From positions 180,220 to 244,219 of the forward strand of contig JBGAHO010000001.1 of the NCBI GenBank assembly GCA_044226195.1: 64,000 nt of DNA, in the 5' to 3' direction. The position numbers and the translations under genes are program-made. Source of the DNA: RPQJ01 sp044226195. GTDB taxonomy: Bacteria; Pseudomonadota; Gammaproteobacteria; Steroidobacterales; Steroidobacteraceae. Below are positions 40,796 to 49,999 of this stretch, one piece after another. Below the pieces are notes generated by a model. It was not told where the DNA came from. It saw only the letters and a list, made by a program, of their open reading frames with translations, and made no database searches. Each line of letters opens with the position of its first letter. Within the stretch, counting starts at the first letter, position 1.

Positions 40796-42232
40796 ATGTC
40801 CGGCCGCTACCTCATCGGCATCGACAACGGCTCGCAGAGCACCAAGGTCGTCATCTACGACCTCGCCGGTAATCCCGTCGCGCAGGGGCGCCAGGTGCTG
40901 CGCGCCGCGCACCGTCCGCGACCGGGGGTCGTGCTGCATCCCGACGACGACCTGTGGGACTCGATCGCGGCGGCCAGCCGCCAGGCGCTGGCGGAATTCC
41001 GCGGCCACCCGAGCGAGATCCTCGGCGTGGGACTCTGCACGATCCGCTGCTGCAAGGCCTTCCTGAAGGCCGATGGCTCACTGGTCGAACCGGTCATGAG
41101 CTGGATGGACACGCGTGCGTACCAGCCGTGGTTGCCGGAGGACCCCGCGCTCGCCTACGCCACGACCTCGTCCGGGTACATCACGCACCGGCTCACCGGG
41201 CAGTGCCGCGACACGGCCGCCAACAGCATCCTGTTGCAGTGGCCGATCGACACCGACACCTGGCAATGGACCGGCGATGCCGCGCTGATGCGCCAGTTCA
41301 ACCTGCGTCGCGAGCAACTGTTCGACCTGGTCATGCCGGGCGACGTCCTCGGCCACGTTACCGCCGCCGCCGCAGAGGCGACCGGCATCCCGCAGGGTCT
41401 GCCCGTGGTGGCGACCGCCAACGACAAGGCGGTCGAGGCGCTCGGGTCCGGCTCGCTCGATGAACGCACCGCCCTCGTCTCGCTCGGCACCTACATCGCC
41501 TCGATGGTGCACGGGCGCGAGAACCGGCAGGACGCGCAGCAGTTCTGGACCAACTTCGGCTGTCTGCCGCACAAGTATCTCTACGAGAGCCACGGCATCC
41601 GTCGCGGCATGTGGACGCTGACCTGGTTCATGGACCTGCTCGGGCCGGAGTTCGCGGCCGCCGCCTCGGCGCGCGGCGTGACGCGCGAGCAGGCGCTGGA
41701 AGACGAGGCGCGCCACGTGCCGGCCGGCAGCGACGGCCTCATGACGGTGCTCGACTGGCTGGCGCCGACGGACAAGCCGTTCCGCAAAGGCGTGATGCTC
41801 GGGTTCGACGCGCGTCACACGCGCGGCCACGTCTATCGCTCCATCCTCGAGGCGATCGCCGTCACGATGAAGGACAAGGTGGATGCGATGTGTGCCGAGC
41901 TCGGCACCTCGCTGCGCGAGATCGTCATCTCAGGCGGCGGTTCGACCAGTCCGCTCTTCATGCAGATCTTCGCCGACGTGTTCGGCATCCCCGCGTCACG
42001 CGCGACCGGCCCAAGCGGGGCCAGCCTGGGCGCGGCGATCTGCGCCGCCGTGGCGGCGGGCGTGTACCCGGATTTCGCCACCGCGGTCGCGCGCATGGAG
42101 AAGCCGCGCCAGGCATTCGCGCCCGACACGGCCCACACCGCCACCTACCAGCGGCTCAATGAGGCCGCCTACCGTCACGTGCGCGAGGCCACCGATCCGG
42201 TGCTCGAGCGTTCGTTCCCGTTGTTCCACTGA
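40796..42232 (+). CDS. FGGY-family carbohydrate kinase
   Basis: The product is 478 residues. The N-terminal ATPase motif is YLIGIDNGSQSTKVVIYD, the connect region is in VVATANDKAVEALGSGSLDERTALVSLGTY, and the C-terminal lobe carries EIVISGGGSTSPLFMQIFADVFGIPASRATGPSGASLGAA. This fits glycerol, xylulose, erythritol or ribulose kinases. Its gap of 13 bases to the SDR gene and 39 bases to the oxidase gene makes the three a unit. Phosphorylation of a glycerol- or tetritol-like product is plausible, but the sugar specificity cannot be read from the sequence. Confidence 0.88.
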   Translation: MSGRYLIGIDNGSQSTKVVIYDLAGNPVAQGRQVLRAAHRPRPGVVLHPDDDLWDSIAAASRQALAEFRGHPSEILGVGLCTIRCCKAFLKADGSLVEPVMSWMDTRAYQPWLPEDPALAYATTSSGYITHRLTGQCRDTAANSILLQWPIDTDTWQWTGDAALMRQFNLRREQLFDLVMPGDVLGHVTAAAAEATGIPQGLPVVATANDKAVEALGSGSLDERTALVSLGTYIASMVHGRENRQDAQQFWTNFGCLPHKYLYESHGIRRGMWTLTWFMDLLGPEFAAAASARGVTREQALEDEARHVPAGSDGLMTVLDWLAPTDKPFRKGVMLGFDARHTRGHVYRSILEAIAVTMKDKVDAMCAELGTSLREIVISGGGSTSPLFMQIFADVFGIPASRATGPSGASLGAAICAAVAAGVYPDFATAVARMEKPRQAFAPDTAHTATYQRLNEAAYRHVREATDPVLERSFPLFH

Positions 42233-42271
42233 CCTGCCCGGTCATGCGCCGGGCCTCCTGAGGATCGATCC

Positions 42272-43711
42272 ATGCCCTTGAGCAGAACCGCCATCGTCCA
42301 GGGACTCCAGCAGATCGTGGGCCCTGCCAACGTCGTCACGGACGAGATGGAACTGAAGCGCAGCAGCGTCGATCGCCTGCATCTCTACGAGGACGTGCAC
42401 GGCGTGTGGACCCAGCCGTTGCCGGCCGCGGTCGTGATGGCGCGCGGCACGGCGCACGTGGCCGAGGTGCTGAAGTTCGCCAACGCGAACCGCATCAACG
42501 TCGTCGCCCGCACCGGCCGCACCGCGACCGAGGGCGGCCTGCAGACGCTGGTGCCGGATTCGATCGTGCTCGACGGCTCGGGGATGAACAAGATCCTCAA
42601 GATCGACCCGTACAACATGCAGGCGACGGTCGAGTGCGGCGTGTGCCTGCAGACGCTCGAGGACGAGTGCCGCAAGCACGGCGTGACGACCGGCCACTCG
42701 CCGCAGTCGAAGCCCATCGCGCAGATGGGCGGCCTCACGGCCACGCGCAGCATCGGCCAGTTCTCGACACTGTACGGCGGCATCGAGGACATGGTCGTCG
42801 GCTGCGAGGCCGTGTTCGCCGACGGCACGGTGACACGCATCAAGAACGTGCCGCGCCGCTCGGTCGGCCCGGACATCCGGCACGTGATCATCGGCAACGA
42901 GGGCGCCCTCTGCTACATCACGGAAGTCACCGTGAAGCTGTTCCCGTACTTCCCGCAGAACAACACCTTCGTCGGCTGGACGCTGAAGAACATGCGCCCC
43001 GGCTTCGAGGCGCTGCGTGAGGTCATGGTGAACGGCTACAAGCCGTCCGTCGCGCGCCTGTACGATCCGCCGGATGGCGGCTTCCACTTCTCGAAGTTCG
43101 CCGCCAAGGATGACTGCGTGCTGCTGTTCATGGCGGAAGGCCCGGCCGGCGTCGTCAAGGCGACGATCGAAGGCATCAAGGAATGCGTCGCAAAGTTCCC
43201 GGAGTGCAAGCCGGTCGACCCGCACCACCTCGAGGAATGGTTCGCCGACCTCAACTGGGGCGCAGACAAGCTCGCCAACGAGCGCAAGGAGATCCTCGAG
43301 ACGAAGACCATGGGGCGGACGACGGAAGTCTCGGCCGACTGGTCGACGATCTGCGACATCTACGAGAACGCGCTCAAGCGCCTCAAGGTCGAGGTGCCGG
43401 ACATCACCGTCGCGGGCGGGCACAGCTCGCACAGCTACGTGAACGGCACCAACATGTACTTCATCTACTACTACAACGTGAACTGCCCGCCGGAACAGGA
43501 AGTGACGAAGTACCGGCGCGAGATCAACCGCGTGATCTGCGAGGAGACGCTGAAGCTCGGTGGCTCGGTCGTCCACCACCACGGCATGGGCAAGGCGCGC
43601 ACGCCCTGGGTGCGCGAGGAGTACGGCTCGTCGTATTACATCCTCGAAAAGCTGAAGCGGGCGTTCGATCCCAACGACGTGATGAACAAGGGTACGATCC
43701 TCCCGGACTGA
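42272..43711 (+). CDS. FAD-binding oxidoreductase of the VAO/GlcD family with AGPS-like HHH motif
   Basis: The product is 479 residues. The PP-loop FAD domain is at about 50-220 (VVARTGRTATEGGLQTL; IGQFSTLYGGIEDMVVG). The FAD-linked oxidase C-terminal domain ends with SVVHHHGMGKARTPWVREEYG, then RAFDPNDVMNKGTIL. A run of three histidines followed by GxGK is characteristic of the alkylglycerone-phosphate synthase (AGPS) branch, whereas lactate and glycolate oxidases have an EHGIG-like motif here. It could be a genuine AGPS-like enzyme acting on ether-linked glycerone, or an ordinary alpha-hydroxyacid or polyol oxidase that kept the motif. Neighbouring SDR and FGGY kinase genes support a glycerol- or polyol-type substrate. 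Confidence 0.82.
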   Translation: MPLSRTAIVQGLQQIVGPANVVTDEMELKRSSVDRLHLYEDVHGVWTQPLPAAVVMARGTAHVAEVLKFANANRINVVARTGRTATEGGLQTLVPDSIVLDGSGMNKILKIDPYNMQATVECGVCLQTLEDECRKHGVTTGHSPQSKPIAQMGGLTATRSIGQFSTLYGGIEDMVVGCEAVFADGTVTRIKNVPRRSVGPDIRHVIIGNEGALCYITEVTVKLFPYFPQNNTFVGWTLKNMRPGFEALREVMVNGYKPSVARLYDPPDGGFHFSKFAAKDDCVLLFMAEGPAGVVKATIEGIKECVAKFPECKPVDPHHLEEWFADLNWGADKLANERKEILETKTMGRTTEVSADWSTICDIYENALKRLKVEVPDITVAGGHSSHSYVNGTNMYFIYYYNVNCPPEQEVTKYRREINRVICEETLKLGGSVVHHHGMGKARTPWVREEYGSSYYILEKLKRAFDPNDVMNKGTILPD

Positions 43712-43724
43712 CGCCAGGAGCCCC

Positions 43725-45053
43725 ATGACGCAGCCGGGTGGAGTGCGCCACGCCTACGACGACGCCCCGCTGCGTCCGTTCCACGTGCGCGTGGCCATCG
43801 CCAGCTTCGGCGGCGTCTTCAGCGACGGCTTCGGCCTCGGCGTCATCGGCATCGCGCTCAACCGCGCCACCCCCGTCCTGCAGCTCGATGCCTGGTGGCT
43901 CGGGTTGCTGGGCGGCGCCTCGCTGGCTGGCCTCTTCTTCGGCGCGCTGGGCACCGGGCCGGTGGCCGACCGGTACGGTCGGCGGCCCGTGTTCGCCGGG
44001 AACATGCTGTTGCTCGCGGCCCTGTCGGCGCTGCAGTTCGCGGTGGTCTCGGCGCCGCAGCTGTTCGCGCTGCGCTTCCTGATCGGGCTGCTGCTCGGCA
44101 CCGACTACGTCGTCAGCAAGGCCTTGCTCACCGAGTTCACGCCGACGTCGTTCCGCGGCCGAATCATGAGCACGCTGTCGGTGGCGTGGGCGGGCGGCTA
44201 CGCCTGCGCCTACTTCACCGGCTACGCCCTCGCCGATCTCGGCCCCGACACCTGGCGCTGGATGCTTGCCACGAGCGCCCTGCCCTGCCTCGCGATCCTG
44301 CCGCTGCGGCTGGTGCTGCCGGAGTCGCCCGTGTGGCTCGCCGCGCACGGTCGGCACGACGAAGCCGCGGCCATCGTCGCGCGCCAGTTCGGCTCGAGCG
44401 TGGCGCCGCCGCACGTGGACTCGGCCACCGTCGCGACGCAGGGCAAGTTCGCGCAACTCGCCTCACCCGCCTGGCGCAACCGCACGCTCGTCGCTGCCGT
44501 CTTCTTCACCTGCCAGGTCATTCCCTACTTCGCACTCGGCACCTTCGTGAATCGCGTGCTCGATGCACTGCAGGTGAAGGACAGCTTCGTCGGCGGGGCC
44601 GCCTACAACCTGGCCCTGCTCGCGGGCACCGTCCTCGGCCTGTGGATCGTCGACCGCCTGCCGCGGCGCACGTTCCTGGTCGGCAGCTTCACGATCACGG
44701 CCCTCGCGCTGCTGCCGGTGGTGCTGCTCGACCGTCTCGACGCATCGGTGGTCGTCGTACTGTTCGCGGTGTTCGCGCTCGTGCTGTCGTCTGTCTCGAG
44801 CCTCTGCTACGTCTACCTGCCGGAACTCTTCCCGACACACCTGCGGGCCTCGGGCATCGGCGTCGCGATTGCCGCCAGCCGCGTCGGCTCGGCCATCAGC
44901 ACGTTCCTGTTGCCGGTCGTCGTCGAGCACTATGGCGTGCGCACGGCGCTCGGCGCGTGCGTGGTGGTGCTGGCGGGCGGCGCCCTGTTCCTGCAGGCGC
45001 GGGCGCCCGAGACCCGCGGCTGTTCCATCGCCACGGTGCCAGCCACGCCATGA
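43725..45053 (+). CDS. Major facilitator superfamily transporter (sugar-porter-like)
   Basis: The product is 442 residues with about 12 hydrophobic helices. The loop 2-3 motif is GPVADRYGRRPVFAGN. TDYVVSKALLTEFTPTSFRGRIMSTLSV marks the helix 4-5 region, and PELFPTHLRASGIGVAIAASRVGS is the C-terminal repeat of the sugar-porter signature. The ATG at 43725 follows AGGAG by 5 bases. It probably imports the compound broken down by this operon. It overlaps the serine hydrolase gene by 4 bases, so transporter and hydrolase are made together. Confidence 0.87.
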   Translation: MTQPGGVRHAYDDAPLRPFHVRVAIASFGGVFSDGFGLGVIGIALNRATPVLQLDAWWLGLLGGASLAGLFFGALGTGPVADRYGRRPVFAGNMLLLAALSALQFAVVSAPQLFALRFLIGLLLGTDYVVSKALLTEFTPTSFRGRIMSTLSVAWAGGYACAYFTGYALADLGPDTWRWMLATSALPCLAILPLRLVLPESPVWLAAHGRHDEAAAIVARQFGSSVAPPHVDSATVATQGKFAQLASPAWRNRTLVAAVFFTCQVIPYFALGTFVNRVLDALQVKDSFVGGAAYNLALLAGTVLGLWIVDRLPRRTFLVGSFTITALALLPVVLLDRLDASVVVVLFAVFALVLSSVSSLCYVYLPELFPTHLRASGIGVAIAASRVGSAISTFLLPVVVEHYGVRTALGACVVVLAGGALFLQARAPETRGCSIATVPATP

Positions 45054-46843
45054 ACGCCTCCCGTCTCGCCGCGGTTCTGCTCTGCTGGCCGCTCGGCGCA
45101 TGGGCCGGCGCCGCTGCGGAGCACCTGCCACAGGCCCACATGTTCGACCAGTCCAGCAGCGACCGACCCGTCGCCAACGCCGCCTTCGCTCCCGGCCCCG
45201 ACGCGAGGGAGGCCGCGCCCTTTTCGATGACGCTGAGGATCGCCGCGGCGCCATTGCACACGCTGCCCGATCTGCGCCAGCCCGTGCTGGGCGGACGCGA
45301 TGCCCGCCTGTTCCCGGGCGTGACGCTGTCCTTCGTCTCGCAGCGCGGAACGCTGGTACCGGTCGAACGCGGCACGATGGTCCGCGAAGACCGGCCCGGT
45401 GCGGTACCGAGCTACTGGCGCGTCATCCCGCAATATGGTCGCGTCTGGCGCGAACCGGCCGACGGCGAGTGGTCGCGCGCGGCGTTCCCGGTCATGCTGG
45501 TGAACGACACCGAGAACCACGCGCACCAGGGACTGGCGACCTTCCTGTACCGCAACGGTGAGGTCAGCGACCTGCGCGTGCAGTTCATCCAGCAGACGGC
45601 GCCCTACCTGCTGGCCCCGCATTGCGTGCTCTGGGGCACGCTGTCGGCAACGGCGTCGGCCCTCGATCCGGTGCGGGCCGCGGCCACGCGACAGGCGGCG
45701 GACGTCGAACTCGCCGCCCGGCTGCCGGCACGCCCCCTGGCGGCACTGGAGGCGCGTCTGCCGAAGGACACACTCGCCGGTCTCGGCGGACCGGTGCTGC
45801 CCAAGTGGCAGGTCGCCGTGGGACTGGTGTACCAGGGCACGCTCTACTACGCCGCGCAACCCACCGACTACGGCGACTACCCCTATCCGCTCGAGATGCG
45901 TTTCGGCGTGCGCTCGGTCATGAAGAGCGTCGCAGCACCCCTGTCCCTCCTGCACCTCGCCGAACTCTACGGGCCGGGCGTGCTCGACGAGCGGATCGGG
46001 GACTACGTCCCGGGGCTCGACCCGAAGTGGCGCGAGGTCCGCTTCATCGATGCGGCGAACATGGCCACGGGCTTCGGCGGGACCGGTACGTTCCGCACGC
46101 AGCCGAACGACATGTACGACGGCTACCTCGATGCGGACTACGACGGCTGGTACACGGCGCCGTCCGTCGCGGCCAAGCTGCAGCACATCAACGAGCACCT
46201 GAAGCCGTACCCCTGGGCTCCGGGCAAGGTCGTGCGCTACCGCGACCAGGACTTCTTCCTGCTGGGCCTCGCCATCGACGGCTACCTGAAGCGCAAGCGC
46301 GGGTCGGACACCGATGCCTGGGACGTACTGCGGCGCGAGGTGCTCGAACCCATCGGCATCTTCCAGGCACCCGCCGTGCGGACGCGCGAGCCGGACGGAC
46401 GCGACGGCCCGGTCTGGTTCAATGCGGGTTACTACCCGTCGCTGGACGATCTCGCCAAGATCGCGCTGCTCTACGAGCACCTCGGCGCGCAAGGTGGCAG
46501 GCAACTCCTGCACCGCGAGCTGACGCGTCGACTGCTCGCGGCCGAGGGCGCGCTCGACAAGACGGGCGACGGCTCCCCACCGGAGGACTCGCCGGCGCCG
46601 ACGCAGCCGCGCCAGTTGTACGCCATGGGGTTCCATTTCACGCCTTACACGCCGAGCCGCTCGAAGACCCTGCACTACCTGCCGACGATGTCGGGCTTCG
46701 GCGACAACGAGGTGATCCTGTTCCCGAACGGCATCGTCGCGATCCGCGCGGCCAAGGTCGCGGAAGTGCCGGACGGCGAGACGGCCAAGTCGGCCGACGA
46801 ACTCGCGACGCCGCGCGCCGTGGACCGCCTGGCGCCGTTCTGA
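45050..46843 (+). CDS. Exported serine hydrolase of the beta-lactamase/esterase family
   Basis: The product is 597 residues with a signal peptide (MNASRLAAVLLCWPLGAWA, about 1-19). An N-terminal domain of about 230 residues has no family I recognise. It is followed by a class C beta-lactamase-like domain from about residue 255, with the nucleophile motif SVMK (S-x-x-K) in FGVRSVMKSVAAPLSLL and a YRD motif (the position of Y-x-N) in VRYRDQDFFLLGLAIDGYL. The family includes periplasmic esterases, amidases and peptidases. Being periplasmic and co-translated with the transporter, it may release the transported compound from an ester or amide before uptake. Its bond specificity cannot be told from the sequence. 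Confidence 0.8.
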   Translation: MNASRLAAVLLCWPLGAWAGAAAEHLPQAHMFDQSSSDRPVANAAFAPGPDAREAAPFSMTLRIAAAPLHTLPDLRQPVLGGRDARLFPGVTLSFVSQRGTLVPVERGTMVREDRPGAVPSYWRVIPQYGRVWREPADGEWSRAAFPVMLVNDTENHAHQGLATFLYRNGEVSDLRVQFIQQTAPYLLAPHCVLWGTLSATASALDPVRAAATRQAADVELAARLPARPLAALEARLPKDTLAGLGGPVLPKWQVAVGLVYQGTLYYAAQPTDYGDYPYPLEMRFGVRSVMKSVAAPLSLLHLAELYGPGVLDERIGDYVPGLDPKWREVRFIDAANMATGFGGTGTFRTQPNDMYDGYLDADYDGWYTAPSVAAKLQHINEHLKPYPWAPGKVVRYRDQDFFLLGLAIDGYLKRKRGSDTDAWDVLRREVLEPIGIFQAPAVRTREPDGRDGPVWFNAGYYPSLDDLAKIALLYEHLGAQGGRQLLHRELTRRLLAAEGALDKTGDGSPPEDSPAPTQPRQLYAMGFHFTPYTPSRSKTLHYLPTMSGFGDNEVILFPNGIVAIRAAKVAEVPDGETAKSADELATPRAVDRLAPF

Positions 46844-46856
46844 GGCCCGCAGCGTC

Positions 46857-48398
46857 ATGAGCGACGAATCCGGACGCAGGCGCAACAGCGGTCGATCGCG
46901 ACGAGCGGCGAACTCCGCCTTGCCGCAACTGCCGTGGCGCGACGTGCGCAATCCCTACGCCCCGCTGGCCGTGCTGTCCGCGGACCAGGTCGAGGCGATT
47001 CACGAGGCCTCGCTGCGCATCCTCGGCGAACTCGGCATCGAGCTGATGTCCGCCGACGCGCGGGCCCTGCTGCGCGAAGGAGGCGCCGAGGTCGAGGAGT
47101 CGACGGGCACCGTGCGCCTGTCACGCGAACTCGTCGAGCAGGCGCTCGCGACCGCCCCGGCACAGTTCACGCTGACGCCGCGCAACCCGGCCCATGCGGT
47201 CACCCTCGGTGGCAACCACGTGGTATTCGGACTCGTCGCCGGCCCGCCGAACGTCCACGACTGCGTGCGCGGGCGCCGGCCGGGCAACTACCGAGACTAT
47301 TGCGACTTCATCCGGCTGGCGCAGCATTTCAATGCGGTGCACGTGATCGGCAACCAGGTGTGCGCGCCGGTCGAGTTGCCCGCCAACACGCGTCACCTCG
47401 ACGCTTACCTGGCGAACCTCACGTGGTCCGACCGCGCTTACCACTGCACGGCCATCGGTGCGGGCCGGGCGCTCGATGGCATCAGCATGATGGCCATCGC
47501 GCGCGGGATGACGCTGGAGCAGATGGCCGCGAGCCCCGGCGTCATCACCATCATCTCGGTCAACAGCCCGCGCCGGTTCGACGAAGCCATGGCGGACGGT
47601 CTCGTCACCATGGCGCGACACGGCCAGCCGGTCGTGATCACGCCGTTCACGCTGATGGGGGCGATGGCGCCCGTCACGCTCGCCTCCGCGCTGGCACAGC
47701 AGAATGCCGAGGCGCTGTTCGGAATCGTGCTGGCGCAGGCAGTTCGGCCGGGCACGCCGGTCATGTACGGCGCCTTCACGTCGAACGTCGATCTGCGCTC
47801 GGGCGCCCCGGCCTTCGGCACCCCGGAGAACGCCAAGGCCAACGTGGCGAGCGGGCAACTTGCGCGGCGCTACCGACTCCCCTATCGCACGTCGAACGCG
47901 AGCGCCTCGAACGCGGCCGACGCGCAGGGCGCCTACGAGACGCAGATGTCGCTGTGGGGCGCGGTGCTCGGGGGCGGCAACCTCGTCTACCACGCCGCCG
48001 GCTGGCAGGAGGGCGGGCTCACCGCCTCGTTCGAGAAGTTCATCCTCGATGTCGAGATGCTGCAGATGATGATGGAGTTCCTCGAGCCGATCCGCGTCGA
48101 CGAGGCGGAACTCGGCCTGGATGCCATCGCACGCGTACCGACCGGCGGCCATTTCTTCGGCGACGCGCACACGCTCGCCCGCTACGAGCACGCCTTCTAC
48201 CAGCCGCTGGTGTCGAACTGGCAGAACTACGAGAACTGGCAGCTCGCCGGCGCCCGCGACGCGACGCAACGGGCGACCGCGCTGTGGCAGAAGGCGCTGG
48301 AGGAGTCCGTGGCCCCGCCGCTCGATGCGACGACGCGGGAGGCGCTGGAGGCCTACGTCGCCCGGCGACGCGAGGCGATCGGCGGCGGTGAGCCGTGA
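46857..48398 (+). CDS. MttB-like corrinoid methyltransferase, paralogue 3
   Basis: The product is 513 residues. Family blocks are ITPFTLMGAMAPVTLASALAQQNAEALFG, VMYGAFTSNVDLRSGAPAFGTPE, SNASASNAADAQGAYETQMSLWG, LVYHAAGWQEGGLTASFEKFILDVEMLQMMM and GGHFFGDAHTLARYEHAFY. It is clearly the sister of the protein at 14974 and more distant from the one at 32705. There is no in-frame TAG, hence no pyrrolysine. It follows the serine hydrolase by 13 bases and precedes an intact soxBDAG set, so the operon can take a trimethylammonium compound through methyl transfer and sarcosine oxidation. It has no own corrinoid protein and depends on the carrier at 26490 or another locus. Confidence 0.9.
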   Translation: MSDESGRRRNSGRSRRAANSALPQLPWRDVRNPYAPLAVLSADQVEAIHEASLRILGELGIELMSADARALLREGGAEVEESTGTVRLSRELVEQALATAPAQFTLTPRNPAHAVTLGGNHVVFGLVAGPPNVHDCVRGRRPGNYRDYCDFIRLAQHFNAVHVIGNQVCAPVELPANTRHLDAYLANLTWSDRAYHCTAIGAGRALDGISMMAIARGMTLEQMAASPGVITIISVNSPRRFDEAMADGLVTMARHGQPVVITPFTLMGAMAPVTLASALAQQNAEALFGIVLAQAVRPGTPVMYGAFTSNVDLRSGAPAFGTPENAKANVASGQLARRYRLPYRTSNASASNAADAQGAYETQMSLWGAVLGGGNLVYHAAGWQEGGLTASFEKFILDVEMLQMMMEFLEPIRVDEAELGLDAIARVPTGGHFFGDAHTLARYEHAFYQPLVSNWQNYENWQLAGARDATQRATALWQKALEESVAPPLDATTREALEAYVARRREAIGGGEP

Positions 48399-48466
48399 GG
48401 CCCGACCGGGCACTGGATATCCGGAACGCGTCGGCTAGACTGCCGCGCTCGAACGTGAGGTGACGC

Positions 48467-49726
48467 TTGGCTGCGCGATATTCGATCTTCCGGCTGATCA
48501 AGGAGGCTCTCGCGGGCCACCGCGGGTGGGAGCCCGCGTGGCGCGAGCCCGAACCCAAGGCGAACTACGACGTCATCATCGTGGGCGGCGGCGGCCACGG
48601 CCTCGCCACCGCGTATTACCTCGCCAAGGTGCACGGCATCCGCAACGTCGCGGTGATCGAGAAGGGCTACCTCGGCGGCGGCAACGTCGGGCGCAACACG
48701 ACCATCGTCCGCTCGAACTACCTGCTGCCGGGCAACATCCCCTTCTACGAATGGTCGCTCAAGCTGTGGGAAGGCCTGGAGCAGGACTTCAACTACAACG
48801 CGATGGTCAGCCAGCGCGGCGTGCTGAACCTGTTCCACAGCGATTCGCAGCGTGATGCTTTCGCGCGCCGCGGCAATTCCATGCGCCTGCACGGCGTGGA
48901 CGGCGAGATCCTCGGCGTCGAGGATATCCGTCGCCTGCTGCCCTACGCCGACTTCGACAACGCGCGCTTCCCGATCCGTGGCGGCCTGCTGCAGCCGCGG
49001 GGCGGCACGGTGCGCCACGACGCCGTCGCCTGGGGCTACGCGCGCGGCGCGGACCAGCTCGGCGTCGACCTGATCCAGCACTGCGAAGTCATCGGCATCC
49101 GGCGTGACGACAGCGGCGCCGTCGTCGGCGTCGAGACCACGCGGGGATTCATCGGCAGCCGGCGCGTCGGCCTCGCGTGCGCCGGCAACACCTCGCGCGT
49201 CGCGGCCTACGCCGGCCTGCGCCTGCCGATCGAGAGCCACGTGCTGCAGGCCTTCGTCTCCGAGGGACTGAAGCCCCTCGTGCCCTGCGTGGTCACCTTC
49301 GGCGCCGGCCACTTCTACATCAGCCAGTCCGACAAGGGCGGCCTCGTGTTCGGCGGCAGCATCGACATGTACAACTCCTACGCGCAGCGCGGCAACCTGC
49401 CGACCGTCGAGGAAGTGTGCGAGGAAGGCGTCGCGCTGTTCCCCTGCATCAGCCGCGTGCGCATGCTGCGGTCATGGGGCGGCATCATGGACATGTCGAT
49501 GGACGGCTCGCCGATCATCGACCGCACGCCGGTCGACGGGCTCTACCTCAATGCCGGCTGGTGCTACGGTGGCTTCAAGGCGACACCGGCGTCGGGCTGG
49601 TGCTTCGCGCACCTGCTTGCAACGGACCAGCCGCACGAGGTCGCCCGGGCCTACCGGCTCGACCGGTTCCGCACCGGACATCTCATCGACGAAAGAGGCG
49701 CCGGCGCGCGCCCGAACTGGCATTGA
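48467..49726 (+). CDS. soxB: Sarcosine oxidase beta subunit, copy 2 (intact)
   Basis: The product is 419 residues from a TTG start at 48467, supported by GAGGTGA just upstream and by alignment of MAARYSIFRLIKEAL with the family start. The FAD motif is NYDVIIVGGGGHGLATAYYLA (about 30-50), then GGGNVGRNTTIVRSNYLLPGN, GGTVRHDAVAWGYARGADQLGVDLI, FYISQSDKGGLVFGGSIDMYNSY and GWCYGGFKATPASG. The beta subunit binds NAD+-associated and covalent flavin cofactors with alpha and oxidises sarcosine. It is followed by soxD (3-base gap). Unlike copy 1 at 6921 it has no frameshift. Some blocks differ from copy 1, so the two are diverged paralogues. Confidence 0.93.
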   Translation: MAARYSIFRLIKEALAGHRGWEPAWREPEPKANYDVIIVGGGGHGLATAYYLAKVHGIRNVAVIEKGYLGGGNVGRNTTIVRSNYLLPGNIPFYEWSLKLWEGLEQDFNYNAMVSQRGVLNLFHSDSQRDAFARRGNSMRLHGVDGEILGVEDIRRLLPYADFDNARFPIRGGLLQPRGGTVRHDAVAWGYARGADQLGVDLIQHCEVIGIRRDDSGAVVGVETTRGFIGSRRVGLACAGNTSRVAAYAGLRLPIESHVLQAFVSEGLKPLVPCVVTFGAGHFYISQSDKGGLVFGGSIDMYNSYAQRGNLPTVEEVCEEGVALFPCISRVRMLRSWGGIMDMSMDGSPIIDRTPVDGLYLNAGWCYGGFKATPASGWCFAHLLATDQPHEVARAYRLDRFRTGHLIDERGAGARPNWH

Positions 49727-49729
49727 CCC

Positions 49730-49999
49730 ATGCGTATCCCCTGCCCCTACTGCGGCCTGCGCAGCCACGAAGAGTTCGTGTACTACGGCGACGCGACCCT
49801 GGTTCGACCGGACCCGAAGGCGGCCGACGCGGAAGACGCGTTTGCCGAGTACGTCTACACCCGTGACAACCCGGCTGGCCGCCACCGTGAGCTTTGGTTT
49901 CACCAGGGCGGCTGCCACGAGTGGCTGGTCGTCACGCGCAACACCGTCACGCACGCCGTCGAAGGCGCGGAATATGCGCGCGTGGGAGAGCGGCGATGA
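49730..49999 (+). CDS. soxD: Sarcosine oxidase delta subunit, copy 2
   Basis: The product is 89 residues. It begins MRIPCPYCGLRSHEEFVYYGDA and continues with DNPAGRHRELWFHQGGCHEWLVVTRNTVTHAV. The CPYC and GGCHEW motifs supply the Cys/His ligands for the zinc ion held by SoxD. The length is normal for the family. It starts 3 bases after soxB and overlaps soxA by ATGA. It reads through intact, unlike its paralogue at 6623. Confidence 0.93.
   Translation: MRIPCPYCGLRSHEEFVYYGDATLVRPDPKAADAEDAFAEYVYTRDNPAGRHRELWFHQGGCHEWLVVTRNTVTHAVEGAEYARVGERR

Noticed and set aside
14974..48398. Pyrrolysine-coding amber codons in the MttB-like genes
   Set aside because: All three frames run to normal length without an internal TAG, so these are non-pyrrolysine family members.
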